A DNA stretch of 64,000 bases from Paguma larvata. Its lineage: Eukaryota > Chordata > Mammalia > Carnivora > Viverridae. This document shows, piece by piece, positions 55,903-64,000 of this stretch (position 1 is its first letter; every line of letters starts with the position of its first letter). The stretch is taken from contig CM057843.1 in the NCBI GenBank assembly GCA_030068075.1, positions 40,059,832 to 40,123,831 on the forward strand, given 5' to 3'. The notes beneath the pieces were generated by a model, which saw only the letters and a program-made list of their open reading frames with translations, searched no databases and was not told the origin of the DNA. The translations under genes were made by a program, and so were the position numbers.

Positions 55903-55959
55903 ATGGTGGACATGATGGGCAAGCTGACCAGGAGGCAGAGTCGGGCCCTGCGGGGACAG
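55903..55959 (+). CDS. ARHGAP27: ARHGAP27 alternative first coding exon (no SH3)
   Basis: ATG at 55903 (context ACAGGATGG), 19 codons MVDMMGKLTRRQSRALRGQ, then donor CAG|GTAGGG at 55960. It ends in phase 0, as does the SH3 exon at 41716, so both can splice to VDDPSEPEPVY at 59491. Human ARHGAP27 has a short isoform that begins with a very similar MVD-MGKLTRRQSRALRGQ peptide and lacks SH3, as I recall. The basic, Arg-rich N-terminus replaces the CIN85-binding SH3 domain but keeps WW, PH and GAP. It was found by sequence and phase alone; it is too short to be noticed as an open frame. Confidence 0.88.
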
Positions 55960-58900
55960 GTAGGGGACCCTGGCATTGGGGGCAAGCTTGGCCTCTGATG
56001 GGGACGGCTGAGGGCCTCTGGATCAAGGGGCCACCAGTGGGCTTCCATCCTCTGGCCCTGTTAGGAGCCGGGTGAGCTGGATTTTGGAGCGAGACATCTC
56101 CCAGATTTGGAGATGTCTGTCCCAGATTTGGGGGACTCCCTTCTTGCCTCTTTCCTTTTCCAAGGCCTTGCCTGTCTGCGGGGGGCTGTGGAGGGGTGCT
56201 GAGAGACGGCGACCAGCTCAGAGTTGGGGTCGGGGGAGACAGGAAGGCCAGCCACCTGCTTGTGGGTAGGGGAGGGAACTGGAGGCGGGGGTGCCAGGGG
56301 GGCCGGGCAGCTGGGTGTGGTGAGAGCCAGGGTGCCTCTTGGCTCTGTCCTCGGGCCTGAGGTGGGACATCACTTCCCCTTTCCTACTTGGTGTCCCCCA
56401 CGTCTCTATCATGACTGGGGTCTGGGCCTCGAGAGCCGTTGGTGCCCTAGCCAGGGTCTGTTGGTGGGCTGCAACGGGGTGTCGTCTGGGCCTCTAGGAG
56501 CTGTGGGCAGGGGGTGCCAGGCCCTGCTCTAACCTGGGCCAGCCTCCCCTTGAAGGCCAGAGGGCATGGAGGGACTGGCCCCACCTGGCTTCCAGTCTGA
56601 TCCTAGCCGTGGCTCTGCCAGGAGAGGAAAACGCCTCTATCTTAGCGCTGTGAGGGCCCTATAGAGAGTTCTAGACTTTAAAGGGGCCTCAGGGCTGCTG
56701 CAGCACCCCTAACTGCTCGCCTCCAGTGAAAGCCCCTTACTACCCCCTGAAGCAGCGTGTGTCTGTCTCTGAGGCAGCCCCAATCCTTAGAATGTGCTTC
56801 TTCCTTCTGAGGAATCCCACCCTTGCTCCCACTGGGCCTCTGCTCTGCGTTCTGGAGCCCCACAGGGTGATTCCACATCTTCTCTTCCTCGCGACACCCC
56901 CGTCGTGCTGGGGGCCTACACACCCACCTCCTGTATCTCCCCTGTACCTGCTAGGGCCATTCTTTGTGCAAGATCCCCACTAACCTGACCCAGCCTGGGA
57001 CTCCTCGAGGACTCACGGCCAAGTCTAGCAGCCTGCCAGGTGGAAATCCCCACTCCAAGGAGCCTGGCTCCTTCCTTAGCTTGTCCACACCTCCCTCCCC
57101 CCATATGACCTTCCGGCCTCAGTGGGTCCAGCTGGGCTGGGTAGGAGGTGTGTCTAGTCATCCACCTTCCTCTGCCTCCATCTCGTCCTCCCAAGGAGTC
57201 TCCTGGCTCCTGTGCCGAGCCCTCATTCCTGGGAAGTCCTTGCTCAGAGCTAACTCCAGTCTCTCCTGTAGTGTCGGCTCTGTGTGTTTGTTGTTTGTTG
57301 TGAAATGTGGCGCGGGACTGGCTCGCAGACACGAGCAGTCAGTATGTTTGGTGGATCGGCTGTGTGCTTCAGGGCATCGGACTGCCTGCTAGAGGGTCGC
57401 TGAGGTCAGTCACATCATCCCGGGTCCTGCTCTCAAGAAACTCCTGCCTTTTGGGGTCAGAGGAGGTAGGCAGATGGGTGGACGATGAACTGGCCAGCAA
57501 GGCAGAACGCCGCCCGGCCCTAACGGAGCTCTAACCCTCCCTCCAGGAGGCTTGGAGCTGGGCACCAACCAGCACAGGAGCCGGATTTGGACAGGCAGGG
57601 AATGAGAGCAAGGCGTTCCAGGCTGGGGGACTGACTGGAGCGAAAGTACAGAGCTAGGAAGATGCCTTTGTGTGTGGGGGAGGGTCAGTGGGCAGGTGCG
57701 GGTGGGATCCAGGGTGCCCAGGAAGGCTGCAGTGGGCACGGTGAAAGGAGAAGTGGGGTGGAGGGTCCTGTCTCGGCCACGCAAGAGCTTCTGGGGGGAG
57801 GGAGAGGAGTGAGGAACTGGTGTACTCAGCTCTTCCTGCTCCCTCCGTGCCTGGGACCTGCCGCCTGGTTCCCCAAAACTACAACACTCTATCTCCTTGT
57901 TAGCAGTAACCTTCACTGACATGTGGTGCACCTCACTCAGCACCCTGCTCGTCTCCCTCCCTGCTCCCCGGCCCTTTACTCGGGCTGCCCTGTAGGGATT
58001 TGGGTCCATTTGTTCACTGCTGCATTCCCAGGGCCTCGGACAGTGCCTTCACCGAACAGGTGAATCTTCGTGGGACAAAAGAATGGACTTTTAGGCGCCT
58101 ACCTAAGGCCGGGGGAGAGGCCACCTTGACAGGACTTGCTTCCCCTCTCGGGGAGTTTACAGTTCAGTGAAGGCATCTCAGCAACAGAGGAACTTCTGTG
58201 ATTAGAAAAGGAGGGGGGAGCAGGGGGTGTTATTATACAAAATTTTGAGAAAAGCTTAAAGAAGAAAAGAGAAAAGTTTTAAAAAAAGGAATAAAAACAA
58301 ACCCCATCCCTGTAATTACACTGCCCAGACGTAAGCTCTGTTAGCGTTTTGGAGGGTTTCTAAACACACATAATTGGAACCCTGTGCTGTTTACCGTGTT
58401 GAAATCTGCATTCCCTCATAGCATTTTGTGTTCTTAGAAACCAGCATTAATCTTCTCGTGCTGCTCTGCTGCTGCTGCCTGGGGTTTGATGATGTGGTCA
58501 TCTATCTCTCTGGTGGCTGAGGGTGCTAGGCTGCGGTGGGCACACTAGAGGAAGCTTAGGAAGGGCCTTGAACCTGACACCTGAGTCCTGAGCCCGCCAG
58601 GTGAGAAAGGGGTGGGGATCAGCCTAGGCAGGCTGTGATAAAAGACGCAGGAGGGAGGGTGGGACCTCCAACAAGTCCATGCTACTGGAGCTTAAAGTTC
58701 AAGGCAAAGGGCCAGGAATGGCAGGAAATAAGATGGAAGGCAGGCAGGTGTGACAGTTGCCTCTGGTGCCCAGGTGAAGGCGTAGACTTTGCCCTGCAGG
58801 CGGCAGAGAGCAGTTAGGGTGTGAAGCGTGACCAGACTCCTGTTCTCTGCGACTGAACCCTCCAGCCCACCGCGCTTTCCTTTGGAGGGGGAAGAGGGCC

Positions 58901-59490
58901 TCACCTCTCTTTGCTCCTCCTGCCTCCCTCCCATTCGGCTCTCCCCTCTCTTTCCCTTGTCTGCCGTTGATTCTGAGGCCTGCAAAACCCACATTCAGGA
59001 AGTTCCAGCCCCAGATCCAGAGGCAGTACTGATTCCAGTCCCGGATTTTTCTGGGCCAGGAAGGAAGGAGGGGTGGGGGCTGGAGAACGCAGCAGGGCCT
59101 GCCCCAGTGTGACCTGAATGGGGGAGGAAAGGAACGGGTCGCAGGCCGTTTCTCTACTCCTGCCCAGCCACTGATTGCGCCGGGTCCAGTGCACAGTGAG
59201 CGCACAGCCAGGAGCACTCAGTTATCGGTATTTTATTATTGTTAATAAATAATGTAACTGCCGTAGGCCTCTGGGACACTTCATACTTTACAATGCATTT
59301 TCAAGAATATTTCCTCATTCTCTCTTCACTACAATTTCCGGACCGGGCAGGGCAGACGTTGTGCAGCCGGCGGAACAGAGACGAGGGGGTACTCTGACTT
59401 GCTGAAGGTCGCCCAGATGACGAGTGGCCGAAAGGGGACTGTGTGACCCCGGAGATGCCCTGAGGGTCACGCCCCTCCCTCTTCCCACAG
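55960..59490 (+). other. ARHGAP27 intron, second part
   Basis: About 3.5 kb, unique and GC-rich, no SINE. L2-like patches at about 57540-57700 and 58540-58830; an old AT-rich repeat fragment at about 58200-58430; a MIR-like relic at about 59220-59420. No exon supported. Confidence 0.75.
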
Positions 59491-59901
59491 GTGGACGACC
59501 CCTCGGAGCCCGAGCCCGTGTACGCGAACGTAGAGAGGCAGCCTCCGGCCACTTCCCCCGGCGCCACCGCGGCCCCCCGCCCCCCGGCGTGGGAGACGCA
59601 CACGGACGCTGGCACTGGGCGCCCCTACTACTACAACCCGGACACGGGCGTGACCACCTGGGAGTCGCCCTTCGAGGCTGCTGAAGGCGCCTCCAGCCCG
59701 GCCACCTCCCCGACCTCGGTGGGCAGCCGCGAGAGCCTCGAGACCGACTGGGGCCAGTACTGGGATGAGGAGAGCCGCAGGGTGTTCTTCTACAACCCGC
59801 TGACGGGCGAGGCCGTCTGGGAGGACGAGCCCGAGGACGAGCCCGAGGACGACCTGGAGATGCAGCCGGGCCTGAGCCCGCTCAGCCCCAGGGACCAGAG
59901 G
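59491..59901 (+). CDS. ARHGAP27: ARHGAP27 exon: first two WW domains
   Basis: Acceptor CTTCCCACAG ends at 59490; 137 codons, phase 0 to phase 0; donor GTGAGG at 59902. WW1 spans about 59590-59670 (WETHTDAGTGRPYYYNPDTG, then TTWESP), WW2 about 59749-59826 (WGQYWDEESRRVFFYNP, then GEAVWEDE). Both have the paired Trp, the YYY/FFY strand, Asn-Pro and the final Pro or acidic turn, and should bind proline-rich ligands. PVYANVE near the start is a possible phosphotyrosine site. An acidic repeat DEPEDEPEDD follows WW2, likely slippage-prone. Confidence 0.96.
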
Positions 59902-60250
59902 GTGAGGGGGCGGAGCCTGGCCCTGGTGGGCGGGGTCTCGGAGGGCTTCTTGGGGCCCACAGCCCCCGAGAATGGGGGCAGGGGCGGGGCCTGGCTGGGG
60001 TGGGCGGGTGGCTTTAAGTGGCCTCAGACCCCCCCCCCCCCGCCCCGGCGTCGCCTGCTGTCCACGCCCCCTGGGTAAGGGAGGGGGCGGGGCCAGGGCG
60101 GAGTAGCTCTGAGGGTCTCAGACCCCGCCTCCTGCTTCCCACAGCCCCCGGACTGCTGGTGAGGGGGCGTGGCCTGGCTTGAGGGGGTGGGGCCAGGGGG
60201 GGTCTGTGCTGTGTCTGAGACCCTCTGACTCCGTTTTCTGCTCCCCGCAG
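59902..60250 (+). other. ARHGAP27 short intron
   Basis: 349 bp, GC-rich, with repeated 'ggggcggggcc' blocks and a C11 run at about 60029-60041. No other feature. Confidence 0.8.
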
Positions 60251-60433
60251 CCCCCTACCCCTGAGACGGACTACCCCGAGTCGCTGACCAGTTACCCCGA
60301 GGAGGACTATTCCCCCGTGGGCTCTTTCAGTGAGCCTCGGTCCGCCTCTCCCTTGGCCACGCCCCCTGGGTGGTCTTGCCACGTGAGCCCCGAGGGGCAG
60401 ACGCTCTACACCAACCACTTCACCCAGGAGCAG
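60251..60433 (+). CDS. ARHGAP27: ARHGAP27 exon: linker and degenerate WW
   Basis: Acceptor CCCCGCAG ends at 60250; 61 codons, phase 0 at both ends; donor GTAGGG at 60434. Peptide PPTPETDYPESLTSYPEEDY is Tyr- and Pro-rich; PPGWSCHVSPEGQTLYTNHF with TQEQ then W in the next exon has WW spacing but lacks the Asn-Pro pair, so it is a degenerate WW. Matches the human linker closely. Confidence 0.95.
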
Positions 60434-60670
60434 GTAGGGGCAGCGGGCGGATGGGCCCCAACAGCCCCTGGGTCATCCTTCCAGCTCTTTCTCACTAGGA
60501 GCTCCCCTTAACACCGTGAACTGCAGCTTCTGGGCAAGCTCCGAGACACCCCGTCACCTGCACCGGACCCTCCAAACTCCTCGGGGCTATACTGGGCTCC
60601 GGTTAGAGGGAAACTTTTCCTCCCCTCCCACGAGACGGGCTTGGAGCCCTGACCATCCCTCTCCCCACAG

Positions 60671-60751
60671 TGGGTGAGATTGGAGGATGAACACGGGAAG
60701 CCCTACTTCTATAACCCAGAGGACACCGCAGTCCAGTGGGAGCTGCCCCAG
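60671..60751 (+). CDS. ARHGAP27: ARHGAP27 exon: WW domain core
   Basis: Acceptor CTCCCCACAG ends at 60670; 27 codons; donor GTAACT at 60752; phase 0 at both ends. WVRLEDEHGKPYFYNPEDTA then VQWELPQ is a complete WW core: first Trp, YFYNP strand, second Trp and Pro. A single-exon WW domain. Confidence 0.96.
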
Positions 60752-60823
60752 GTAACTAACTGGGAAAGGGAGAGGTCTGGGGGGAGGGCAGGGCACTATA
60801 CACGACAGCGTCTTTCTCCTCAG

Positions 60824-60907
60824 GTTCCTGTCCCTGCCCCTCGAAGCATCTGCAAATCCAGCCAGGACAGTGAGGCCCCAGCCCAGGCCAGCCCCCCCGA
60901 GGAGAAG
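60824..60907 (+). CDS. ARHGAP27: ARHGAP27 exon: proline-rich linker
   Basis: Acceptor CTCCTCAG ends at 60823; 28 codons VPVPAPRSICKSSQDSEAPA then QASPPEEK; donor GTAAAG at 60908; phase 0 at both ends. Linker between WW and PH with a PxPAPR stretch that could bind SH3 domains. The intron before it is only 72 bp. Confidence 0.94.
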
Positions 60908-61243
60908 GTAAAGGAAGGAGCATGTAGAAACCGGGGCTTCCTGGAGGTCGTGGGGCCTGGCACGGGGTCGGGCATGTCGCCCCCGTAGGCCCCAACACCA
61001 GCCTCAGCTGAATGAACCTTGATCTGGGTCATGCCGGGCCCAGGTTGGGTGAGGTTGGGAGCCGGGAAGAAGTCTCTCCTGCTGGGGTGGGAGCAGGCAC
61101 CCCATCACCGGCAGCAGCAAAGAGGGGTCAGCGGTGACTCGGGCCCCGCCCGTAAGGAGTTGCCAGCTGCAGGGGAGACTAGCCTCTGCCCCCGCTGTGG
61201 CTCACCTCCTTAACTGCCTCCTCTTTCCCCTGGTCTTTCTAAG
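60908..61243 (+). other. ARHGAP27 intron with exon relic
   Basis: 336 bp. Contains at 61039-61137 a sequence whose translation resembles a small exon kept in human ARHGAP27 (see findings). Otherwise unique. Confidence 0.7.
61039..61137 (+). pseudogene. ARHGAP27: Decayed ARHGAP27 exon (EVGS-EEVSPA segment)
   Basis: In one frame the sequence reads PRLGEVGSREEVSPAGVGAG and on to TGA at 61135. Human ARHGAP27 has, from memory, AELDEVGSWEEVSPATAAVR at exactly this point, between the PPEEK exon and KTLDKAG. Here no acceptor gives phase 0 for this frame (the only near AG, at 61042-61043, is out of phase), the donor is weak, and a stop follows. The flanking exons join in frame without it, so it appears lost or, less likely, used with a shifted site. 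Confidence 0.6.
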
Positions 61244-61311
61244 CTCAAGACCCTGGACAAGGCCGGTGTGCTCCATCGCACCAAGACGGTGGACAAGGGG
61301 AAGCGGCTCCG
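61244..61311 (+). CDS. ARHGAP27: ARHGAP27 exon: lead into PH domain
   Basis: Acceptor TTTCTAAG ends at 61243; 22 codons plus two bases; donor GTGAGC at 61312. Peptide LKTLDKAGVLHRTKTVDKGK then RLR. KAGVLHRTK is the first strand of the PH domain. Phase 0 entry fits direct joining to PPEEK at 60907. Confidence 0.94.
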
Positions 61312-61741
61312 GTGAGCGCCTGCCTGCGTCCAGACCCGGGCAGGGTGGGCCTTGATGATGACATTTGCTGAGCACACCCCACAGGCCAGGCTCTTTTTTT
61401 TTTTATTTTTTTAAGTCTATTTATTTAAGCAATCTCTACCCCGAATGTGGGGCTCGAACTCACAACCCCGAGATGAAGAGTGCCTTCTGTATGCCAGGCT
61501 CTCGTTAATCTCCATAGCAACTTTCTAAGAGGGCCCCTGAGGACACACCGAGAGATAGCGACTTCCCCAGGGTCCCTTGGCTGCCAAGTGTTAGAATTGG
61601 GAGTCCAGCCCTCACAGTTGGGTGCCCCCAGCTGAGCTGTGTTCTTAAGCTCTGAGCCCTGCTCCCGTGGGTGGAGGGGGCCTCAGCCCAGGGCCCGGTG
61701 CAAGCTTGGCCACCATCCCCCGCTTCCCCACTCCCACCTAG
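61312..61741 (+). other. ARHGAP27 intron with SINE in MIR
   Basis: 430 bp. MIR in minus orientation (about 61350-61620) split by an older CAN SINE. Confidence 0.8.
61393..61489 (-). mobile_element. Older short CAN SINE, head truncated
   Basis: 'taagtctatttatttaagcaatctctaccccg' type start and 'ggggctcgaactcacaaccc' place it in the short, linker-less subfamily; the tRNA head end is missing. Flanked by gccaggctct on both sides (61384 and about 61493). Confidence 0.8.
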
Positions 61742-61832
61742 GAAGAAGCACTGGAGTGCCTCCTGGACGGTGCTGGAGGGCGGCGTCCTGACATTCTTCA
61801 AGGACTCGAAGGCCTCAGCTGCAGGCGGCCTG
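61742..61832 (+). CDS. ARHGAP27: ARHGAP27 exon: PH domain strands
   Basis: Acceptor CCCACCTAG ends at 61741; one G finishes Arg, then 30 codons KKHWSASWTVLEGGVLTFFK and DSKASAAGGL; donor GTAAGG at 61833; phase 0 exit. The WSASWTVLEGGVLTFFKDSK run is a classic PH beta2-beta3 pattern. Confidence 0.96.
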
Positions 61833-62307
61833 GTAAGGCCCAGGCCCCAGGACAGGGACCATCCTTGTCTGCTCCTGATTCCTGCGACTCTGCTGGATCT
61901 GTTTGTCTGAGACAGTGGAACAGGAGCGCCAGCAGAGCTGGGCCTCGGCAGGGGGTGATGACGGCAGACACAGCCCACCACAAGCGCTTCCGGCCCCGCC
62001 GGGCATGGGGAGCAGTCCTTGCGGGCCACCGCTGCAGCCTGGCGGGCAGGCAGACTGGGGACTGGGCTCACTTGCTCCCGGGGATGAGAGCTGTGCTCCT
62101 TTCTCCTCCCCTCTGGGGTGACCAGGCAGCAAAGGAGCAGCCAGCCCAGGACCTCTAGGTTCCAGGCACCCGTGGGCCCCCTTTCCCCATCCCGTCCCTG
62201 GAGCCAAGGGAGCCTGGTGGATTGGAGCCAGGAGCCCTGGCAGGCCTGTGTGAGCTGAGGGTGCCCTGTAACTGTGCTCCCCCCAACCCTTCTCCCCTCT
62301 CCCACAG
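61833..62307 (+). other. ARHGAP27 intron, unique
   Basis: 475 bp, no repeat or other signal recognised. Confidence 0.8.
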
Positions 62308-62412
62308 AGGCAGCCTCCCAAGCTCTCCACCCCTGAGTACACCGTGGATCTGAGGGGGGCCTCCCTCTCCTGGGCCCCCAAAGACAAATCTAGCAGGAAG
62401 AATGTGCTAGAG
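62308..62412 (+). CDS. ARHGAP27: ARHGAP27 exon: PH domain, middle
   Basis: Acceptor TCCCACAG ends at 62307; 35 codons, phase 0 at both ends; donor GTGAGT at 62413. Peptide RQPPKLSTPEYTVDLRGASL then SWAPKDKSSRKNVLE continues the PH domain (the VDLRGASLSWAPK strand and KNVLE). The next exon (LRSRDGSEYLIQ in human) is not in the window. Confidence 0.96.
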
Positions 62413-63190
62413 GTGAGTGGTAGGGGGTGAGAGAAGGAGAAGGGGCTTACTGGTGGCTTGAGACCCTCCTTAGGCAGGCCTCAGGAAGGGGGGCCTGGGG
62501 AGAGGGGGACTGGAATTCTCAGGGCTCAGAGCCAAAGCTGCCCCCCAACCTCGGGGATTTCTGGCATCACAGATTCTGCAGTTCCCTCTCCAGGAACGGG
62601 GTTCACTAGTTCTTGGCTCTGGAGAGTGGCGAGAAATAGGGGGATGAAACTCATGCCTCGAAGGGCAGCCCTCATCCCAGACAGGAAGCTCCCTGGCCCC
62701 CGCTTCTCACTTTGGCAGTCTGGAAACCTGCTCTGGCCAGTCAGAGCCCAGCTTCCAACCGGACTGGGTCCTCAGTGAGTAAGCGGGGTCCCCAGTTTCC
62801 CAGGCTCCCCTAGCAGGAAGACAGAGGCCCGGCGGGGCCCAGGCAAGGACCCTTATGGTGCCCCACATTCCACTGTCCACATGTGGTCTTGCTTCGATAC
62901 CACCTTTACCCTCACCTCAGTCCCCAAAAGTTCTGAGGCAGCTCACGACAGAAACGCGGATGGTGAGCTGGTAAAATCGCGGAAACGCCAGGACCAGGCA
63001 CAACAAGTCAGAGAAAGGGGCTCTGATGAGGAGAGGCGGCAGGAGGCAGCTGGTGTCTAGGTGCTAGGTTGTTGCTAAAAAAAACAAAAACGAGTCCAGG
63101 TTTATCAGTTACATCGTTCTTATTATTGGTGGGGGAGGGGGGCTTTCCCAAATTTTGAGGGAAATCAAAGCTTTTTCCTAACCCTTAGCT

Positions 63191-63395
63191 TTTTTTTTTT
63201 TTTTGAACGTTTAATTGAATTTTCTAGAGAGACAGAGAGGGAGGGAGGGGCAGAGAGAGGCGGGGACAGAGGATCTAAAGTGGGCCCTGAGCTGACAGGG
63301 TGATAGCAGCAAGCCCAATGCAGGGCTCGAACTCATGAACCGCGAGATCATGACCTGAGCTGAAGTTGGACATTCAACAGCCATCCAGGTGCCCC
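63191..63395 (-). mobile_element. CAN SINE, first of a tandem pair
   Basis: Reverse copy ending 'caacagccatccaggtgcccc', head partly deleted. Left flank aacccttagct (63180-63190). Confidence 0.9.
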
Positions 63396-63598
63396 AGCTC
63401 TTTTTTTTCGGGGGTGGGGGGGGGCGGGCACATGCGCATGAGTGGGGAAGAGGCAGAGAGAAAGGGAGAGGGAGGATCACAGTTCTGAGCTGTCAGCACA
63501 GAGCCCAATGTGGGGCTCGAACTCACAAACTGTGAGATCGTGACCTGAGCAGAGATCAAGAGTCAGATGCTTAACCGACTGAGCCACCCAGGCGCCCC
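63396..63598 (-). mobile_element. CAN SINE, second of a tandem pair
   Basis: Reverse copy ending 'gactgagccacccaggcgcc'. Right flank aacccttagct (63603-63613) pairs with the left flank of the first copy, so the two sit together between one target duplication. Linker carries a G run at about 63411-63423. Confidence 0.9.
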
Positions 63599-63879
63599 CC
63601 GCAACCCTTAGCTCCCAAAGCAATTTTTAGTGTGCAGCTCCACTCTGGTTTAGTAATATCCTTGGAGCTGCTTCAGGTAACATGATAAAAGCCAAAAGCA
63701 TAACCTTACAATTCAGCTCGGCAAATGCAGTTCTGCAAGGCGCTTGACTTGGCTTTTGATGAAAGCTTCTGAATAGATGCTTCTGAGTGGTCTTTCCCGG
63801 TAAGAACTGGAAGGCAGATGGTACCTTTGGAAGCTACGCAAGCTGTTGGAAAGGCTGACAGTCTTGAATGGAAACGGAG

Positions 63880-63910
63880 GCGCCCCCTGCTTCTTGGCCG
63901 CCAGGTGGCC
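63880..63910. promoter_or_regulatory. Divergent pair of CTCF-like motifs
   Basis: Minus strand at about 63880-63894 reads AAGCAGGGGGCGCC; plus strand at 63898-63910 reads GCCGCCAGGTGGCC. Both hold the CTCF core (AG-G-GGC) with one to two mismatches in the outer bases. Binding is inferred. Confidence 0.45.
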
Positions 63911-64000
63911 GTCCTCCCTCCAATCAGGGGTGGCCTACAGACTCCTCTAGGAGTTTTCTCGAGAGGCAGCCCCGAATTCTATATCATGGCCAAATTAGGC

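Larger units (their letters stand above)
41036..62412 (+). other. ARHGAP27: ARHGAP27 gene span, 3' part outside the window
   Basis: Eight coding exons of the long form (41054-41716, 59491-59901, 60251-60433, 60671-60751, 60824-60907, 61244-61311, 61742-61832, 62308-62412) splice in consistent phase into about 562 residues, plus an alternative first exon at 55903-55959. Domains in order: SH3, low-complexity linker, two clear WW domains, a degenerate WW-like segment, another WW, and the first half of a PH domain. The remaining PH and the RhoGAP domain are expected right of 64000. ARHGAP27 (CAMGAP1) is known as a GAP for Rac1 and Cdc42 that binds CIN85 through its SH3 domain and acts in receptor endocytosis. 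Confidence 0.95.
62413..64000 (+). other. ARHGAP27 intron, continues past the window
   Basis: Unique sequence except for two adjacent SINEs (63191-63598). I looked for the next PH exon and the RhoGAP exons and found none. Confidence 0.75.

Overview
This window is mammalian nuclear DNA, not microbial. It shows GT-AG introns, CpG-dense promoter DNA, poly(A) signals, and many tRNA-Lys-type CAN SINEs (head with 'cctgggtggctcagtcggttaagcg', CT-rich linker, AATAAA-rich tail). That SINE family points to Carnivora. The long CT-rich, felid-like form suggests a cat-type carnivore; the species itself is inferred.

Two genes lie head-to-tail on the + strand, in the order known from human 17q21.31. (1) PLEKHM1 fills 1-36.9 kb. 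Nine coding exons can be read, from the middle of the RUN domain to the stop codon at 34808, followed by a ~2.1 kb 3' UTR ending at an AATAAA at 36885. All splice phases agree. The first exons (about 90 residues) lie left of the window. The product links Rab7/Arl8 endolysosomes to HOPS and to LC3/GABARAP. (2) ARHGAP27 starts after a CpG-dense stretch (38.4-39.7 kb) and a second CpG-rich block around its SH3-coding exon (41054-41716). A ~17.8 kb intron follows, then seven WW/PH-coding exons between 59491 and 62412. The rest of the PH domain and the RhoGAP domain lie right of the window.

Four points go beyond the standard gene pair. A 19-codon alternative first exon (55903-55959) gives an ARHGAP27 form without the SH3 domain. 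A minus-strand terminal exon (about 37475-37740) with acceptor, 77 open codons and AATAAA lies between the two genes and matches nothing I recognise. A relic of a conserved small ARHGAP27 exon near 61039-61137 has lost frame and splice sites. CTCF-like motifs occur at 42982 and as a divergent pair at 63880-63910.

The rest is intron filled with CAN SINEs (mostly with target-site duplications, several nested), L1 fragments, L2 and MIR relics, one hAT-type MITE, microsatellites and a TGGA/TGGG minisatellite. No tRNA or rRNA gene, CRISPR array, retroviral gene or bacterial-type system was seen. Repeat family names and edges are from memory of consensus features and are approximate.
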